The notes: a model not told the origin generated them from the sequence alone. 56,135 nucleotides of DNA from Thiothrix caldifontis (GCF_900107695.1 NZ_FNQP01000020.1:1-56135), one strand, 5' to 3'. Positions 36,459-45,862 are shown, counted from the stretch's first letter. Program-made: numbers and translations.

Positions 36459-37673
36459 ATGGCAGGTATTTCCGACGCAATGCGCGATGCTGTGCATCAA
36501 CATGCCCCCACGTCCTTGATGGGGATGCAGCAACGTTTGTTCAGCTTTTGGTTCAATAGCTTCATCTACAACCAGATTTGGGAAGACCCCACGGTGGATA
36601 TGCAAGCCTTGCAACTGACCTCGGAAAGCCGGGTGCTGACGATTGCTTCGGGCGGTTGTAACGTCTTGAATTACCTGACCGCAAACCCTGCACATATCAC
36701 CGCGATTGACCTGAACCCGTACCATTTGTCCCTGACGCGCTTGAAGCTGGCAGCGCTGAAACATTTGCCGGATCATGCCGCCTTCTACGATTTCTTTGGT
36801 TACGCTGACCGTGACACCAATCCGGCGCATTATGAGCAATACATCCGCCCGCATTTGGATGATGCACTGGATGGGTTCTGGCAAGGGCGCAGCATTCTGG
36901 GGCAAAAGCGTATTCATATGTTCCGTGACGGGCTGTATCGGCAAACGCGCTTTGGCTATTTCATGCGCTTCTTGCACTGGATTGCCCGCCGCACCAATTA
37001 CCACCCCGAAAAGCTCCTCACCGCCACCAGTTTGTACGAACAGAAAGCGATTTTCCAGCAACACATTGCGCCGTTCTTCGACAATAAACTGGTGAAATTT
37101 TTGGGCAAATTGCCGATGTCAGTGTTCAGCCTTGGCATTCCGCCACAACAATACAAGGCGATGAAAGAGCAGGGCAATCTGATTGAGCAATACCGCGAGC
37201 GCGTCGAACGCTTGGCGTGTGATACCCCGATTCAGAACAACTATTTCGCATGGCAAGGTTTTAGCCACAGCTATGACCATGAAAAGCGTCAAGCGATTCC
37301 TGATTACCTGAAAGCGGAAAACTACGACGCTATCCGCAACCAGTTGGGCAAAGTCGATACGCACCTCGGTTCCATGATCGACTTCCTTGAGCAGCAAGCT
37401 CCGCACAGTTACGACCGTTTCGTGTTCCTCGACGCGCAGGACTGGATGACGGATGAAGTCCTCACCCAGTTGTGGACGCAAGTTGCCCGTGTAGGCAAGC
37501 CAGGGACACGCATTATCTTCCGTACTGCCGCCGCCGAATCACCGTTGGAAAGCGCGTTGCCAGTCGAATTACGCAGCCAGTTTGTGTACGAAGCCGAGCT
37601 TTCCGCGCAACTGTTCCAGCAAGACCGTTCGGCGATTTACGGTGGTTTCCACCTCTACCGCAAGGCCGATTGA
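36459..37673 (+). CDS. btaA: BtaA: AdoMet:diacylglycerol 3-amino-3-carboxypropyltransferase
   Basis: The enzyme transfers the 3-amino-3-carboxypropyl group of S-adenosylmethionine to diacylglycerol to give diacylglyceryl homoserine, the first step to the betaine lipid DGTS. The 404-residue protein has the BtaA features FNSFIYNQIWEDPTVDMQAL, the AdoMet-binding VLTIASGGCNVLNYL and AIDLNPYHLSLTRLKLAAL, and the C-terminal DAQDWMTDEVL block. The start is ATG 36459. It is followed two bases later by btaB, and a candidate Pho box lies upstream, in line with induction by phosphate shortage. Confidence 0.92.
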   Translation: MAGISDAMRDAVHQHAPTSLMGMQQRLFSFWFNSFIYNQIWEDPTVDMQALQLTSESRVLTIASGGCNVLNYLTANPAHITAIDLNPYHLSLTRLKLAALKHLPDHAAFYDFFGYADRDTNPAHYEQYIRPHLDDALDGFWQGRSILGQKRIHMFRDGLYRQTRFGYFMRFLHWIARRTNYHPEKLLTATSLYEQKAIFQQHIAPFFDNKLVKFLGKLPMSVFSLGIPPQQYKAMKEQGNLIEQYRERVERLACDTPIQNNYFAWQGFSHSYDHEKRQAIPDYLKAENYDAIRNQLGKVDTHLGSMIDFLEQQAPHSYDRFVFLDAQDWMTDEVLTQLWTQVARVGKPGTRIIFRTAAAESPLESALPVELRSQFVYEAELSAQLFQQDRSAIYGGFHLYRKAD

Positions 37674-37675
37674 CG

Positions 37676-38374
37676 ATGGATGCCGCACAGAAAATGGATC
37701 AGCAGTACCGTTACCAGCGGTACGTTTACGATTGGTCGCGCAAGTATTATTTGCTGGGGCGCGATGCGTTGTTGGCGGAAATTCCGTTGCAGCCGGGCGA
37801 AACGGTGCTGGAAATCGGCTGCGGCACCGGGCGTAATCTGAGCAAGCTGGCGTATCGGCAACCACACGCCAAACTCTACGGCATGGATGCGTCCGCGATG
37901 ATGCTGGACACTGCCCGCGATAATTTGCGTAACACCTTGTATGCACAACAAATTACCTTGCAGCAAGGCTTGGCGGGGCAGGTCGACCACACCACCTTCG
38001 GGCTGGAAAAACCGTTTGATCACATTGTGTTTTCGTATGTGCTGTCGATGATCCCCGGTTGGCAGGATGCGCTGGAACATGCCTTGAGCATCCTTAAACC
38101 CGGCGGTTGTTTGCATGTGGTGGATTTTTCTGACCAGCAAACCATGCCCGCGTGGTTTCGCAAGCTGCTGTTGCAGTGGCTGGATTGGTTCAACGTCCAC
38201 CCTGATCCGGCAGTCCCGGCGTATTTGGAGCAAATGGCAGCCCGTCACCATGACCAATTGCGTATCCGCCACCTGAGTGGGCGTTACGCAGTGCTTGCGC
38301 ATTACCAGAAAGGGGGGATTCCCAATGACCATCAACCAGAACTTCCGCAAATATCGCAGTATCTGGATTTCTGA
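37676..38374 (+). CDS. btaB: BtaB: methyltransferase completing betaine lipid synthesis
   Basis: The start ATG 37676 lies two bases after btaA. The 232-residue class I methyltransferase has motif I VLEIGCGTGRNLSKL, motif II GMDASAMML and motif IV HIVFSYVLSMIP. BtaB methylates the amino group of diacylglyceryl homoserine three times to give DGTS. The enzyme class is clear from motifs; the substrate is assigned from its place between btaA and plcP. It overlaps the next gene by 50 bases. Confidence 0.88.
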   Translation: MDAAQKMDQQYRYQRYVYDWSRKYYLLGRDALLAEIPLQPGETVLEIGCGTGRNLSKLAYRQPHAKLYGMDASAMMLDTARDNLRNTLYAQQITLQQGLAGQVDHTTFGLEKPFDHIVFSYVLSMIPGWQDALEHALSILKPGGCLHVVDFSDQQTMPAWFRKLLLQWLDWFNVHPDPAVPAYLEQMAARHHDQLRIRHLSGRYAVLAHYQKGGIPNDHQPELPQISQYLDF

Positions 38375-39134
38375 TACGCACCTCGGTTCACGCGGGTGCA
38401 AAGCCGAGTTCTTGCTCGATTTCCTGCAACACAATCAAGCCGATCATTTGTATCTGGTCGGCGATATTATCGACGGTTGGGCATTACGCAAACGCTGGTA
38501 TTGGGATACGTTCCACGACCAGATTTTGCACTTGCTGTTTGAACGGGCGCAACGTGGCACGCAAGTGACCTATGTCAGCGGCAATCACGATGAGTTTTTG
38601 CGTCCGTTTATCCATCACCGCATTACCGCGATCAGTTTGGAAGACGAGGTGGTGCATACCACTGCGGATGGGCGCAAGTTTTTGGTGTTGCACGGCGACC
38701 AGTTTGATGGCGTGATGCAATTTGCCCGCTGGCTGGCAATCTTAGGCGATTGGATTTACGAGCGTTTGCTGGTGGTGAACAATGTGTACAACCGGCTGCG
38801 GCGGCGCATGGGTTATCCGTATTGGTCACTCTCGGCTTACCTCAAGCACAAAACCAAGTCGGCGGTGAATTTCATCTCGGCATTCGAGGAAACGCTGGCG
38901 AAAGAAGCGAAGAAGCGTCAGTTGGATGGGATTATTTGCGGGCATATTCACCATGCCGAAATTCGCGAGATTGACGGGGTATTGTATTGCAATGATGGCG
39001 ATTGGGTAGAAAGTTGCACCGCGTTGGTGGAAGAGTGGGATGGGAGTTTGCAGGTGGTGCGTTGGACAGAAGCCAAAAATGCCGCTGTGGAAGTATGCTT
39101 GCCCAGCGTAACGCCTGAACCGTTAGCTGCTTAA
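38325..39134 (+). CDS. plcP: PlcP-like metallophosphoesterase (phospholipase C type)
   Basis: The start ATG 38325 follows GGGGGG-rich purines and lies inside the end of btaB. The 269-residue calcineurin-type phosphoesterase has ISDTHLG, GDIIDGW, GNHDEF, HGDQFD and GHIHHAEI. Database names often call this family UDP-2,3-diacylglucosamine diphosphatase, but copies linked to btaAB or agt are PlcP, which removes the phosphorylated headgroup from phospholipids under phosphate limitation and supplies diacylglycerol for BtaA. The gene order supports PlcP. Confidence 0.82.
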   Translation: MTINQNFRKYRSIWISDTHLGSRGCKAEFLLDFLQHNQADHLYLVGDIIDGWALRKRWYWDTFHDQILHLLFERAQRGTQVTYVSGNHDEFLRPFIHHRITAISLEDEVVHTTADGRKFLVLHGDQFDGVMQFARWLAILGDWIYERLLVVNNVYNRLRRRMGYPYWSLSAYLKHKTKSAVNFISAFEETLAKEAKKRQLDGIICGHIHHAEIREIDGVLYCNDGDWVESCTALVEEWDGSLQVVRWTEAKNAAVEVCLPSVTPEPLAA

Positions 39135-39161
39135 CGCTATTTCAGAACAACAAGCATAAAA

Positions 39162-39183
39162 AAGGGAGCATCCGTGCTCCCTT
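39162..39183. terminator. Bidirectional terminator between plcP and pstS
   Basis: A perfect 9-bp stem AAGGGAGCA / TGCTCCCTT with loop TCCG is preceded by a run of A's, so on the minus strand it ends in T's after pstS. It lies between convergent genes. Confidence 0.85.
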
Positions 39184-39251
39184 AATCGTTTTGAATCTTT
39201 AGTTATCGCTTAGATCGGCTTATTTTTTATGATTGTCTAGAGAGAGTTTGA

Positions 39252-40295
39252 TTACTTCAGTGCGTTTGCTGACACTGGCTTCAGTGCGTTAGCAGCAGCA
39301 ACTGTTTCAGCTTTTTGGCTATCCGGTAATGCAACCAGACCTTTGTCAGCCAAGTAGCCGTCTTTGCTCAGCGCTTCTTCGCTAGTGAATTCAGCGATGA
39401 ATTCTTTGATACCAGGTACTTGACCAACGTGGCTGTTTTTCACGTAGAAGAACAGTGGGCGTGACAGTGGGTAAGCACCGCTAGAGATGTTCTCGTAGCT
39501 GATTTCTTTGCCGTCGATAGTGGCAGCTTTCAGGGAGTCCATGTTTTGCTCAAGGAAGCTGTAACCGAAGATGCCGACTGCATCACGGTTAGCTTGCAGC
39601 TTTTGTACGATCAGGTTGTCATTTTCGCCCGCTTCGATGTAGTGACCGTCTTCACGCACGGTGGTGCAAGCGGCTTTGAATGCTTTCTCGTCTTTCTTTT
39701 TCAGCTCTGGCATACCTTGGAACAACAGGCAACCTTTTTCCATGCCCAGTTCAGCCAATGCGTCACGTGTGCCAGATGTAGGTGGCGGGCCCATGACTTC
39801 GATTTTCACGTCAGCCATGTCGGGGTTGATTTGCTTCCAAGTGGTGTAAGTGTTGGGTTGCAATTCACCGTTAGGGCCAGTTGGAACGTCTTTTGCCAGT
39901 GCCAGATACAGTTCGCGGCGAGACAGTTTGACGGGTGCAGCATCCTTGGCTTGAGCTACAGCGATACCGTCGAAGCCGATTTTGACTTCAGTGACTTCGT
40001 TAACGCCGTTTTTGATGCAGCTTTCCATCTCGCTCTTTTTCATGCGGCGGGAAGCGTTGGTGATGTCTGGGGTTTCAATGCCAGCGCCTGAACAGAACAA
40101 TTTCATACCGCCGCCAGTGCCGGTGGATTCAACCTTAGGAGCAGCCATGCCTGTTTTCTTGGCAAACTGTTCAGCAACAGCCGTCGAGAAAGGGTATACA
40201 GTAGAGGAGCCAACGATTTCGATATTATCGCGTGCTTGTGCAACGCCAGAGGCAGCAACCAAGCCCAGTACAACTGCCAGAGTGAGTTTTTTCAT
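39252..40295 (-). CDS. pstS: Phosphate-binding periplasmic protein PstS
   Basis: A signal peptide (MKKLTLAVVLGLVAASGVAQA) precedes a periplasmic phosphate-binding fold: GSSTVYPFSTAVAEQF, a glycine-rich STGTGGGMK loop, SGTRDALAELG and YPLSRPLFFYV. The 347-residue protein fits the substrate-binding subunit of a high-affinity phosphate ABC transporter. The permease and ATPase genes are not next to it. A candidate Pho box with four half-site positions lies 64 bases upstream. Confidence 0.92.
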   Translation of the reverse strand: MKKLTLAVVLGLVAASGVAQARDNIEIVGSSTVYPFSTAVAEQFAKKTGMAAPKVESTGTGGGMKLFCSGAGIETPDITNASRRMKKSEMESCIKNGVNEVTEVKIGFDGIAVAQAKDAAPVKLSRRELYLALAKDVPTGPNGELQPNTYTTWKQINPDMADVKIEVMGPPPTSGTRDALAELGMEKGCLLFQGMPELKKKDEKAFKAACTTVREDGHYIEAGENDNLIVQKLQANRDAVGIFGYSFLEQNMDSLKAATIDGKEISYENISSGAYPLSRPLFFYVKNSHVGQVPGIKEFIAEFTSEEALSKDGYLADKGLVALPDSQKAETVAAANALKPVSANALK

Positions 40296-40358
40296 TGCGA
40301 GTTTCCTTCAAACAAAAAGAATCCAAGGCGGATTTGCGCGAATCTTAAGGGGTATTCA

Positions 40359-40398
40359 ATGAAGGTTTTATGGCAGATATATTAAAAAATGATGACAA
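40359..40398 (-). promoter_or_regulatory. Candidate Pho box upstream of pstS
   Basis: Read on the minus strand: TTGTCAT-CATT-TTTTAAT-ATAT-CTGCCAT-AAAA-CCTTCAT, 7-base half-sites every 11 bases with three good matches to CTGTCAT. It ends 64 bases before pstS. Confidence 0.65.
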
Positions 40399-40476
40399 CG
40401 ACTGTTTGCTCAGGTGTCATCAAGCTGCAATAACGGCGGCGTAGCATGGGTAAACCCCCAAAATGGAATCAAGCCA

Positions 40477-42312
40477 ATGGACAATAACGTGTTACTAACC
40501 CGTTTGTGGCAATTGCGTGAACAGGCAGTGGACTTCGCGGCACAACACCCTGATGTAGACAACATTCACCCTAATCATGCCGTTTCTGCGCAAAATTTAT
40601 TGCATTATCTTGGTTTACGCAGCCATGAATTGCGTGAGGTACAACTGGCTTTGATTGAACGGGGATTAAGTTCTCTGGGGATTCTTGAGGCGCATACGCT
40701 GGCAACGCTCAACCGGGTGATTGCGGCTTTGGAATGTTTGAGTGGGTGCGCTCCCTCACCAGAACCGAATGCCCCGATTCAGGTTGCTGAGAGCCAGCAT
40801 TTATTGGCGTATGCCAGCCATGCACTGTTTGGCGAACGCCCCACCCAGCGTGAAGCCCGTATTATGGTCACGATGCCGACGGAAGCGGCTGAAGGCTCTG
40901 CATTCCTCAGTGAGTTGTTGGCAGCAGGCATGGAGGTGATGCGCATTAATTGTGCTCACGATGATACGGATGCTTGGCAACAGATGATTACCAATCTGCG
41001 TTTGGCAGAGTCACTCACCCATAAACGCTGTAAAACCCAATTGGATTTGGCAGGTCCTAAACTGCGCACGGGTACGCTTGGCGTGGTTGGGCGAGTCATT
41101 AAACTTAAACCAGTACGTGATGTGTTTGGTCATGTGTATTTGCCGGGGCGACTCTGGTTGATACCGCAAGGCGAAGTGGTGGTAGTCTCTGATCTTCCTG
41201 CCTTAGAAGTCGAAGGCGCGGATTTTAATGGGACACAGGTGGGTGATTACATTGTACTGACGGATGCCCGTGGCTCTCTGCGTCAATTACGTATTGCTGC
41301 AAAACATCAGCACGCCCGCTTGGTAACGACTGAGCACACGGTGTATCTGCAAGAAAATACCCAACTGGTGTTTGAGCGCAGTGGCAAAGCGTTTGGCACG
41401 GGTTCATTGGTCAATGTGCATGAAGTAACGCCTCCGTTGGTACTGTCAGTGGGCGATGCCTTGATTTTAACCCGTGACGACCAACCGGGTGTATCTGCCA
41501 AGCAGGCGACCGATGGCACACAAACCGAACCCGCCCGCATTCATTGTACGTTGGAGGAGGCTTTCGTTGTGGTACGAGCAGGGCAACACGTGTGGCTTGA
41601 TGATGGCAAAATCAGCGGGATAGTCGAACAGAATGATGGCGCTGAAATCAGGTTGCGTATTACCCAAACACCCCCCGGTGGTGCGAAATTGCGTGCAGAA
41701 AAAGGTATCAACTTTCCCGACGCGGCGTTTGATTCATCCGCTTTAACCGAGAAAGATGTAGCCGATTTGGAAGCCATGGCGGGCAAAGTGGATATGGTGG
41801 CGTTGTCGTTTGTGCGCTCCCCGCAAGATGTGGCGAATTTGCAAGGACATTTGCAGCGTTTAGGCATCCCGGAAACGGGGATTATTCTGAAAATTGAAAA
41901 CCGTGCGGCCTTTGAAAATTTGCCTGCGATTTTGCTGATGGCGATGCGCTCACCCAATATCGGGGTCATGATTGCACGGGGTGATTTGGCGGTAGAGGTA
42001 GGGTTTGAGCGTTTGTCAGAGGTGCAGGAAGAAATCCTCTGGTTATGTGAGGCTGCACATATTCCGGTGATTTGGGCGACGCAAATTCTGGAGGGAATGG
42101 CGAAAAAAGGTGCGCCATCCCGTGCTGAAGTGTCGGATGCTGCCATGAGTATTCGCGCCGAATGTGTGATGCTGAATAAAGGGCCTAATATCGTCGAAAC
42201 GGTACGTTTTCTGGATGGTATTTTGCAGCGCATGGAAGGCCATTACCACAAGCGGCGTTTGATGATGCGCCCGTTGAGCGTGTGTCAGCATTCTTTACAA
42301 CTCAATAATTAG
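40477..42312 (+). CDS. Pyruvate-kinase-like protein with unusual N-terminal extension and no C-terminal domain
   Basis: I chose ATG 40477; the frame opens with GTG at 40414. Residues about 1-115 are a helical extension absent from classic pyruvate kinase. The catalytic barrel follows: ARIMVTMPTEAAEG, MRINCAHDD, LDLAGPKLRTG, the B-domain, FPDAAFDSSALTEKDVADL, MVALSFVRS, ILKIENRAAFENL and VMIARGDLAVEVG, then ATQILEGMAKKGAPSRAEVSD. The usual C-terminal allosteric domain is missing; the frame ends soon after NKGPNIVETV. Lys, Glu and Asp catalytic residues appear kept, so activity is possible, but the physiological role is unclear. Confidence 0.75.
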   Translation: MDNNVLLTRLWQLREQAVDFAAQHPDVDNIHPNHAVSAQNLLHYLGLRSHELREVQLALIERGLSSLGILEAHTLATLNRVIAALECLSGCAPSPEPNAPIQVAESQHLLAYASHALFGERPTQREARIMVTMPTEAAEGSAFLSELLAAGMEVMRINCAHDDTDAWQQMITNLRLAESLTHKRCKTQLDLAGPKLRTGTLGVVGRVIKLKPVRDVFGHVYLPGRLWLIPQGEVVVVSDLPALEVEGADFNGTQVGDYIVLTDARGSLRQLRIAAKHQHARLVTTEHTVYLQENTQLVFERSGKAFGTGSLVNVHEVTPPLVLSVGDALILTRDDQPGVSAKQATDGTQTEPARIHCTLEEAFVVVRAGQHVWLDDGKISGIVEQNDGAEIRLRITQTPPGGAKLRAEKGINFPDAAFDSSALTEKDVADLEAMAGKVDMVALSFVRSPQDVANLQGHLQRLGIPETGIILKIENRAAFENLPAILLMAMRSPNIGVMIARGDLAVEVGFERLSEVQEEILWLCEAAHIPVIWATQILEGMAKKGAPSRAEVSDAAMSIRAECVMLNKGPNIVETVRFLDGILQRMEGHYHKRRLMMRPLSVCQHSLQLNN

Positions 42313-42327
42313 TTAAGGACATTAGCC

Positions 42328-43083
42328 ATGTCTGGATTAACAGATGCAAATGCCTGTTATCGACGTTTAGAAGTTGATCGAATCAAACAAACGACTGAGC
42401 ATTTATGCCTGCGGATACACGAACGTTTTCCGCACGCTAATTTGCTTAAGGTGTGTCATGAGCTGGATCATCAGGTGGATGCACTCAAAGCCAAAGCGTG
42501 TTGGATCGCTTGCCCCAATTGGTGGTTGCGGGGAGTGATGTTGCTATCGGCTATGCTGGTGCTTGGTGTGGTGCTGTGGTTTACGTTTGCACCACTCAAA
42601 GAGTTGTTATTGAACCGTGTTGAAGCGCCGGGCGATTTCTTGCAGGCAGTGGAGGCGGTGCTGAGTGGTGTGTTTTTACTGGGGCTATGGATACTGTTTT
42701 TGTTTACCTTAGAGCAACGTTTTAAGCGTAGTCGGGCGCTAACGGCTATCCACGAATTACGCGCTTTAGCGCATGTCGTGGATATGCACCAGTTGACCAA
42801 AGATCCCAGTTACATTCTCAATAAGGCTGCCCGCACTGCGTCATCACCACCGCGCAATCTGGGGGCGTTTGAGTTGATTCGTTACTTGGATTATTGCAGT
42901 GAAATGCTTTCAATTATCGGCAAGCTGGCGGCGTATTACGCACAGAATTTCAATGATTCGGTATTGTACGATGCGGTCAACGACGTGGAATCGTTGACCA
43001 ATGATTTGTCGCGCAAGATTTGGCAAAAAATTGCGGTATTGCACGAATACCAGCAAGAGCAAGACGAGAACGCCACTGATTAA
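42328..43083 (+). CDS. Two-helix membrane protein of unknown function
   Basis: The start ATG 42328 has AAGGA upstream and lies 15 bases after the pyruvate-kinase-like gene, suggesting co-transcription. The 251-residue protein has an N-terminal helical soluble part (about 1-65), two membrane helices (about 67-88 and 112-132) and a helical C-terminal domain with a hydrophobic/aromatic repeat (ELIRYLDYCSEMLSIIGKLA). I recognise no family. Confidence 0.65.
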   Translation: MSGLTDANACYRRLEVDRIKQTTEHLCLRIHERFPHANLLKVCHELDHQVDALKAKACWIACPNWWLRGVMLLSAMLVLGVVLWFTFAPLKELLLNRVEAPGDFLQAVEAVLSGVFLLGLWILFLFTLEQRFKRSRALTAIHELRALAHVVDMHQLTKDPSYILNKAARTASSPPRNLGAFELIRYLDYCSEMLSIIGKLAAYYAQNFNDSVLYDAVNDVESLTNDLSRKIWQKIAVLHEYQQEQDENATD

Positions 43084-43409
43084 TGTTTCACGATTTTTGA
43101 AAACATCTGGATGACGACGACGCCAGCAATGATCATGCCCATGCCAAGCACGGCGGGTAAATCCAAGCGTTCATCGTACATAATAATGCCGATGATGCTG
43201 ATCAGCACAATCCCCAGCCCTGACCACACCGCGTAGGTAAACCCCAAGGGCAGGGTGCGTAACGCGAGCGTCATAAAATAAAACGCAAACCCGTAACCCA
43301 CGATCATGATCAGGGTAGGGATGGGCTTGGTAAATTCTTCAGTCGCCCGTAATGAACTGGTGGCAATGACTTCAGCGATGATGGCAAGCGCAAGGTAAAA
43401 ATAAGACAT
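43080..43409 (-). CDS. Small multidrug resistance (SMR) efflux protein, EmrE-like
   Basis: The 109-residue protein has four helices. The essential membrane-embedded Glu is in LALAIIAEVIATSSLRAT (about residue 13), and the YAVWSGLGIVLISIIG block is that of the SMR family. These proton antiporters export quaternary ammonium and other lipophilic cations. EmrE-type rather than guanidinium (Gdx) type is favoured by the AVWSG context, though subtype is not certain. It overlaps the preceding convergent gene by four bases. Confidence 0.9.
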   Translation of the reverse strand: MSYFYLALAIIAEVIATSSLRATEEFTKPIPTLIMIVGYGFAFYFMTLALRTLPLGFTYAVWSGLGIVLISIIGIIMYDERLDLPAVLGMGMIIAGVVVIQMFSKIVKH

Positions 43410-43566
43410 AAGTTAGGGTTTTGGTTTTACACAACAAAGGACTGGTATCATAAACGGAATGCGAGTGTTATGGCATTGGATTCTTGCCAATTATCGTCTT
43501 GTGATCAATCCGTATTAGCGTTTTGTTATATTCCAGCATGACAAAACTCCACAGAGCGACTTTAAG

Positions 43567-44010
43567 ATGAATGATAAAAAACATTGTGCAATGGATACCC
43601 GTGATTTAGTCACGCTATTGGCTGACTTAGCCGAGCAAATTGAAACCTTGATTGGCAAAAAAGGTGCGGTCAGCGTGTTCCGCTATGCAGGCAAGCAAAT
43701 GGGCAAACGTTTAGGTGCTGGGCAGTCCGGCGATGCGGAGCAGGCACGCGGGATTGTGGCAAAATTTTTCCAAGACAAAGAATTCATGGATGGCGTGACG
43801 CTGGAAGGCAACGGTGCAGAACTCAGCGGTTGCCGTATCGGTCTGGTATTGCGTGACCGTGGTATCCAAGCAGGTTCACATGCTTTATGCCATTTTGGGT
43901 TTGGTTTGATTGATGGTGTTACAGAAGCAGTAACAGGGCGCAAGATTATTACTCTGCATTTGGCTTCGGAATACCACGATGATGGCATTACGTGTCATGA
44001 AACTTGGTAA
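43567..44010 (+). CDS. Conserved small protein of unknown function
   Basis: The 147-residue soluble protein has VSVFRYAGKQMGKRLG near the middle, then CHFGFGLIDGVTEAVTGRK and ASEYHDDGITCHETW at the C-terminus. The pattern, with conserved Cys/His and a final tryptophan, suggests a V4R- or hydrocarbon-binding-like small-ligand fold, but I cannot name a family. The start ATG 43567 has only a weak purine stretch upstream. Confidence 0.6.
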   Translation: MNDKKHCAMDTRDLVTLLADLAEQIETLIGKKGAVSVFRYAGKQMGKRLGAGQSGDAEQARGIVAKFFQDKEFMDGVTLEGNGAELSGCRIGLVLRDRGIQAGSHALCHFGFGLIDGVTEAVTGRKIITLHLASEYHDDGITCHETW

Positions 44011-44098
44011 TAGAGTAAATGGTGAGAATTTCATTGTGTGGCTGTGAAGCAAAATAAGGTATAAACACAGGTTTCCATGACGTGATGAGGGAGCGCGG

Positions 44099-45058
44099 AT
44101 GCCTGCCAGTTTTACCCACGGTTTTGCTTTTGACCCTAGTTACGGGTATTCGCTGGATGATTTTCTGGCGATTGACGCACCGCTTGCCCCTGTTGACTTT
44201 GCGGATTTTTGGCAGGCGCGTTATGCCCGTGCTTTGCAGGTGCATCCACGCCCACGCATCACCCATACGGGAACCGCGCAACACGGTTATGAAGTGTACG
44301 ATTTGCGCTATTGTTCGACTGAGCATTTTATGATTCGTGGTTGGCTATTGATTCCTCAACACCAGCCGGTAACGCGGGCATTGGTATTTGGACACGGTTA
44401 CGGTGGCTGTGACGGTGCGGATTTTCGGTTGCGACCGGAAGGCACAGCGTTGGTGTTTCCGTGTTTGCGGGGCTTATCACGCAGCCAGCATCCGCCGATT
44501 TCAGCGAATCCGGCATTTCATGTGTTGCATGACATCGACAAGCCGGAACAGTACCTGATTGGCGGTTGCGTGGATGATGTGTGGCTGGCGGTGTCAGCAA
44601 CGCAGATGCTTTTTCCGGCGACGATGGGGCATATTGGCTATTCCGGTATCAGTTTCGGGGGCGGAATTGGGGCATTGGCATTGCCGTGGGATGCGAGGAT
44701 GCAGCGGGCGCATTTGAATGTGCCGACGTTTGGCAACCAACCTTTGCGTTTGCAATTGCCGACGATTGGTAGCGGTGCGGCAGTGCAGCGTTATCAGCAG
44801 CAACACGGTAATGTGCTGGAAACCTTGCAATATTACGATGCCGCCAGTGCTGCCCGTTTTATCCAGCAACCGATGCATGTGGCGGCGGCATTGTTTGACC
44901 CAGCCGTCGCGCCACCGGGACAGTTCGCGGTTTACAATGCATTATCCGGCGAAAAATCGTTGTTTGTGCTGGAAGCAGGGCATTTTGATTACCCGCAGCG
45001 AGGGGCGCAGGAACAGGCGCTATTGCAAGAATTGGAAGGATTTTTCGCGCTACTGTAA
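44099..45058 (+). CDS. Acetyl-xylan-esterase-like alpha/beta hydrolase
   Basis: The start ATG 44099 has GAGGGAGCG upstream. The 319-residue protein resembles the AXE1/cephalosporin-C deacetylase group: an oxyanion-side FGHGYGGCDG, a nucleophile elbow GYSGISFGGGIG (Ser at about 185), a late Asp region (LFDPAVAPPGQF) and a final His in EAGHFDYPQ. The substrate is unknown. Another alpha/beta hydrolase gene follows 69 bases later. Confidence 0.78.
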   Translation: MPASFTHGFAFDPSYGYSLDDFLAIDAPLAPVDFADFWQARYARALQVHPRPRITHTGTAQHGYEVYDLRYCSTEHFMIRGWLLIPQHQPVTRALVFGHGYGGCDGADFRLRPEGTALVFPCLRGLSRSQHPPISANPAFHVLHDIDKPEQYLIGGCVDDVWLAVSATQMLFPATMGHIGYSGISFGGGIGALALPWDARMQRAHLNVPTFGNQPLRLQLPTIGSGAAVQRYQQQHGNVLETLQYYDAASAARFIQQPMHVAAALFDPAVAPPGQFAVYNALSGEKSLFVLEAGHFDYPQRGAQEQALLQELEGFFALL

Positions 45059-45127
45059 AACGCCTGCAATCTCGCACGTTTATGATGCCTCCATCGAAAT
45101 GTCGCAAACAGTAAGCAGGTCAGGTCA

Positions 45128-45856
45128 ATGCAACGCGAATATCACCGCTGGCACAGCCCCCGTTTGGGGCGCACGATGGAATTGCTGGTATTTGGGCACG
45201 CGGGAGCCAAGGTGCTGGTATTCCCCACCCGCGACGGGCGTTTTTACGAATACGAAAAGTTACGCATCGTCCACCAGCTTGCACACAAGATTAATGCAGG
45301 GCAATTGCAACTGTTTTGCGTGGATAGCGTAGACCACGATGCGCTGTATTGTTTCTGGAAGCATCCCGCCGAACGTATCCGCCGCCACATGCAGTTTGAG
45401 GATTACATCCTGCATGAGGTGTTGCCATTTATGCAGCACAAGAATCAGCACCCTTGCACGATTGCGCACGGCTGTAGTTTGGGGGCATTTCATGCGGCGA
45501 ATATCGCATTTCGGCATCCGCACTTGTTTCAGAAACTGAGCGCGTTTTCGGGGCGTTATGATTTGACGATGCAGGAGGAAAGTTTTTCTGATCTATTCAA
45601 CGGCTATTACGATGAGAATATCTATTTTCATACGCCGACGCATTTTTTGCCGAATCTGACGTGTGAGTGGCGGTTACAGCATTTGCGGCAGATGGATATT
45701 GTACTGGTGATTGGTAAGGAAGATCCGTTTTTGGGTAATAACCATCACCTGAGCTATATCTTGCACAGTAAGGGGATTCGGCATCAGTTGCATGAGTGGA
45801 ATGAACGGGCGCATCGCGGCTATTATTGGCGGCGCATGGCTCCGTTGTATGTGTAA
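45128..45856 (+). CDS. Esterase-family alpha/beta hydrolase
   Basis: The 242-residue protein has the esterase D-type layout: HRWHSPRLGRTMELLVFG at the start, a nucleophile elbow AHGCSLGAFHA (Ser at about 118), GKEDPFLGN with the acid, and WNERAHRGYYWRRM with the His. No signal peptide is seen. The substrate is not known. It lies between a second hydrolase and ppk2. Confidence 0.8.
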   Translation: MQREYHRWHSPRLGRTMELLVFGHAGAKVLVFPTRDGRFYEYEKLRIVHQLAHKINAGQLQLFCVDSVDHDALYCFWKHPAERIRRHMQFEDYILHEVLPFMQHKNQHPCTIAHGCSLGAFHAANIAFRHPHLFQKLSAFSGRYDLTMQEESFSDLFNGYYDENIYFHTPTHFLPNLTCEWRLQHLRQMDIVLVIGKEDPFLGNNHHLSYILHSKGIRHQLHEWNERAHRGYYWRRMAPLYV

Positions 45857-45862
45857 GCGCAT

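Noticed and set aside
38325-39134. LpxH (lipid A biosynthesis) as the function of the metallophosphoesterase
   Set aside because: The motifs fit the wider family, but the position inside a btaA-btaB operon with a Pho box argues for PlcP.
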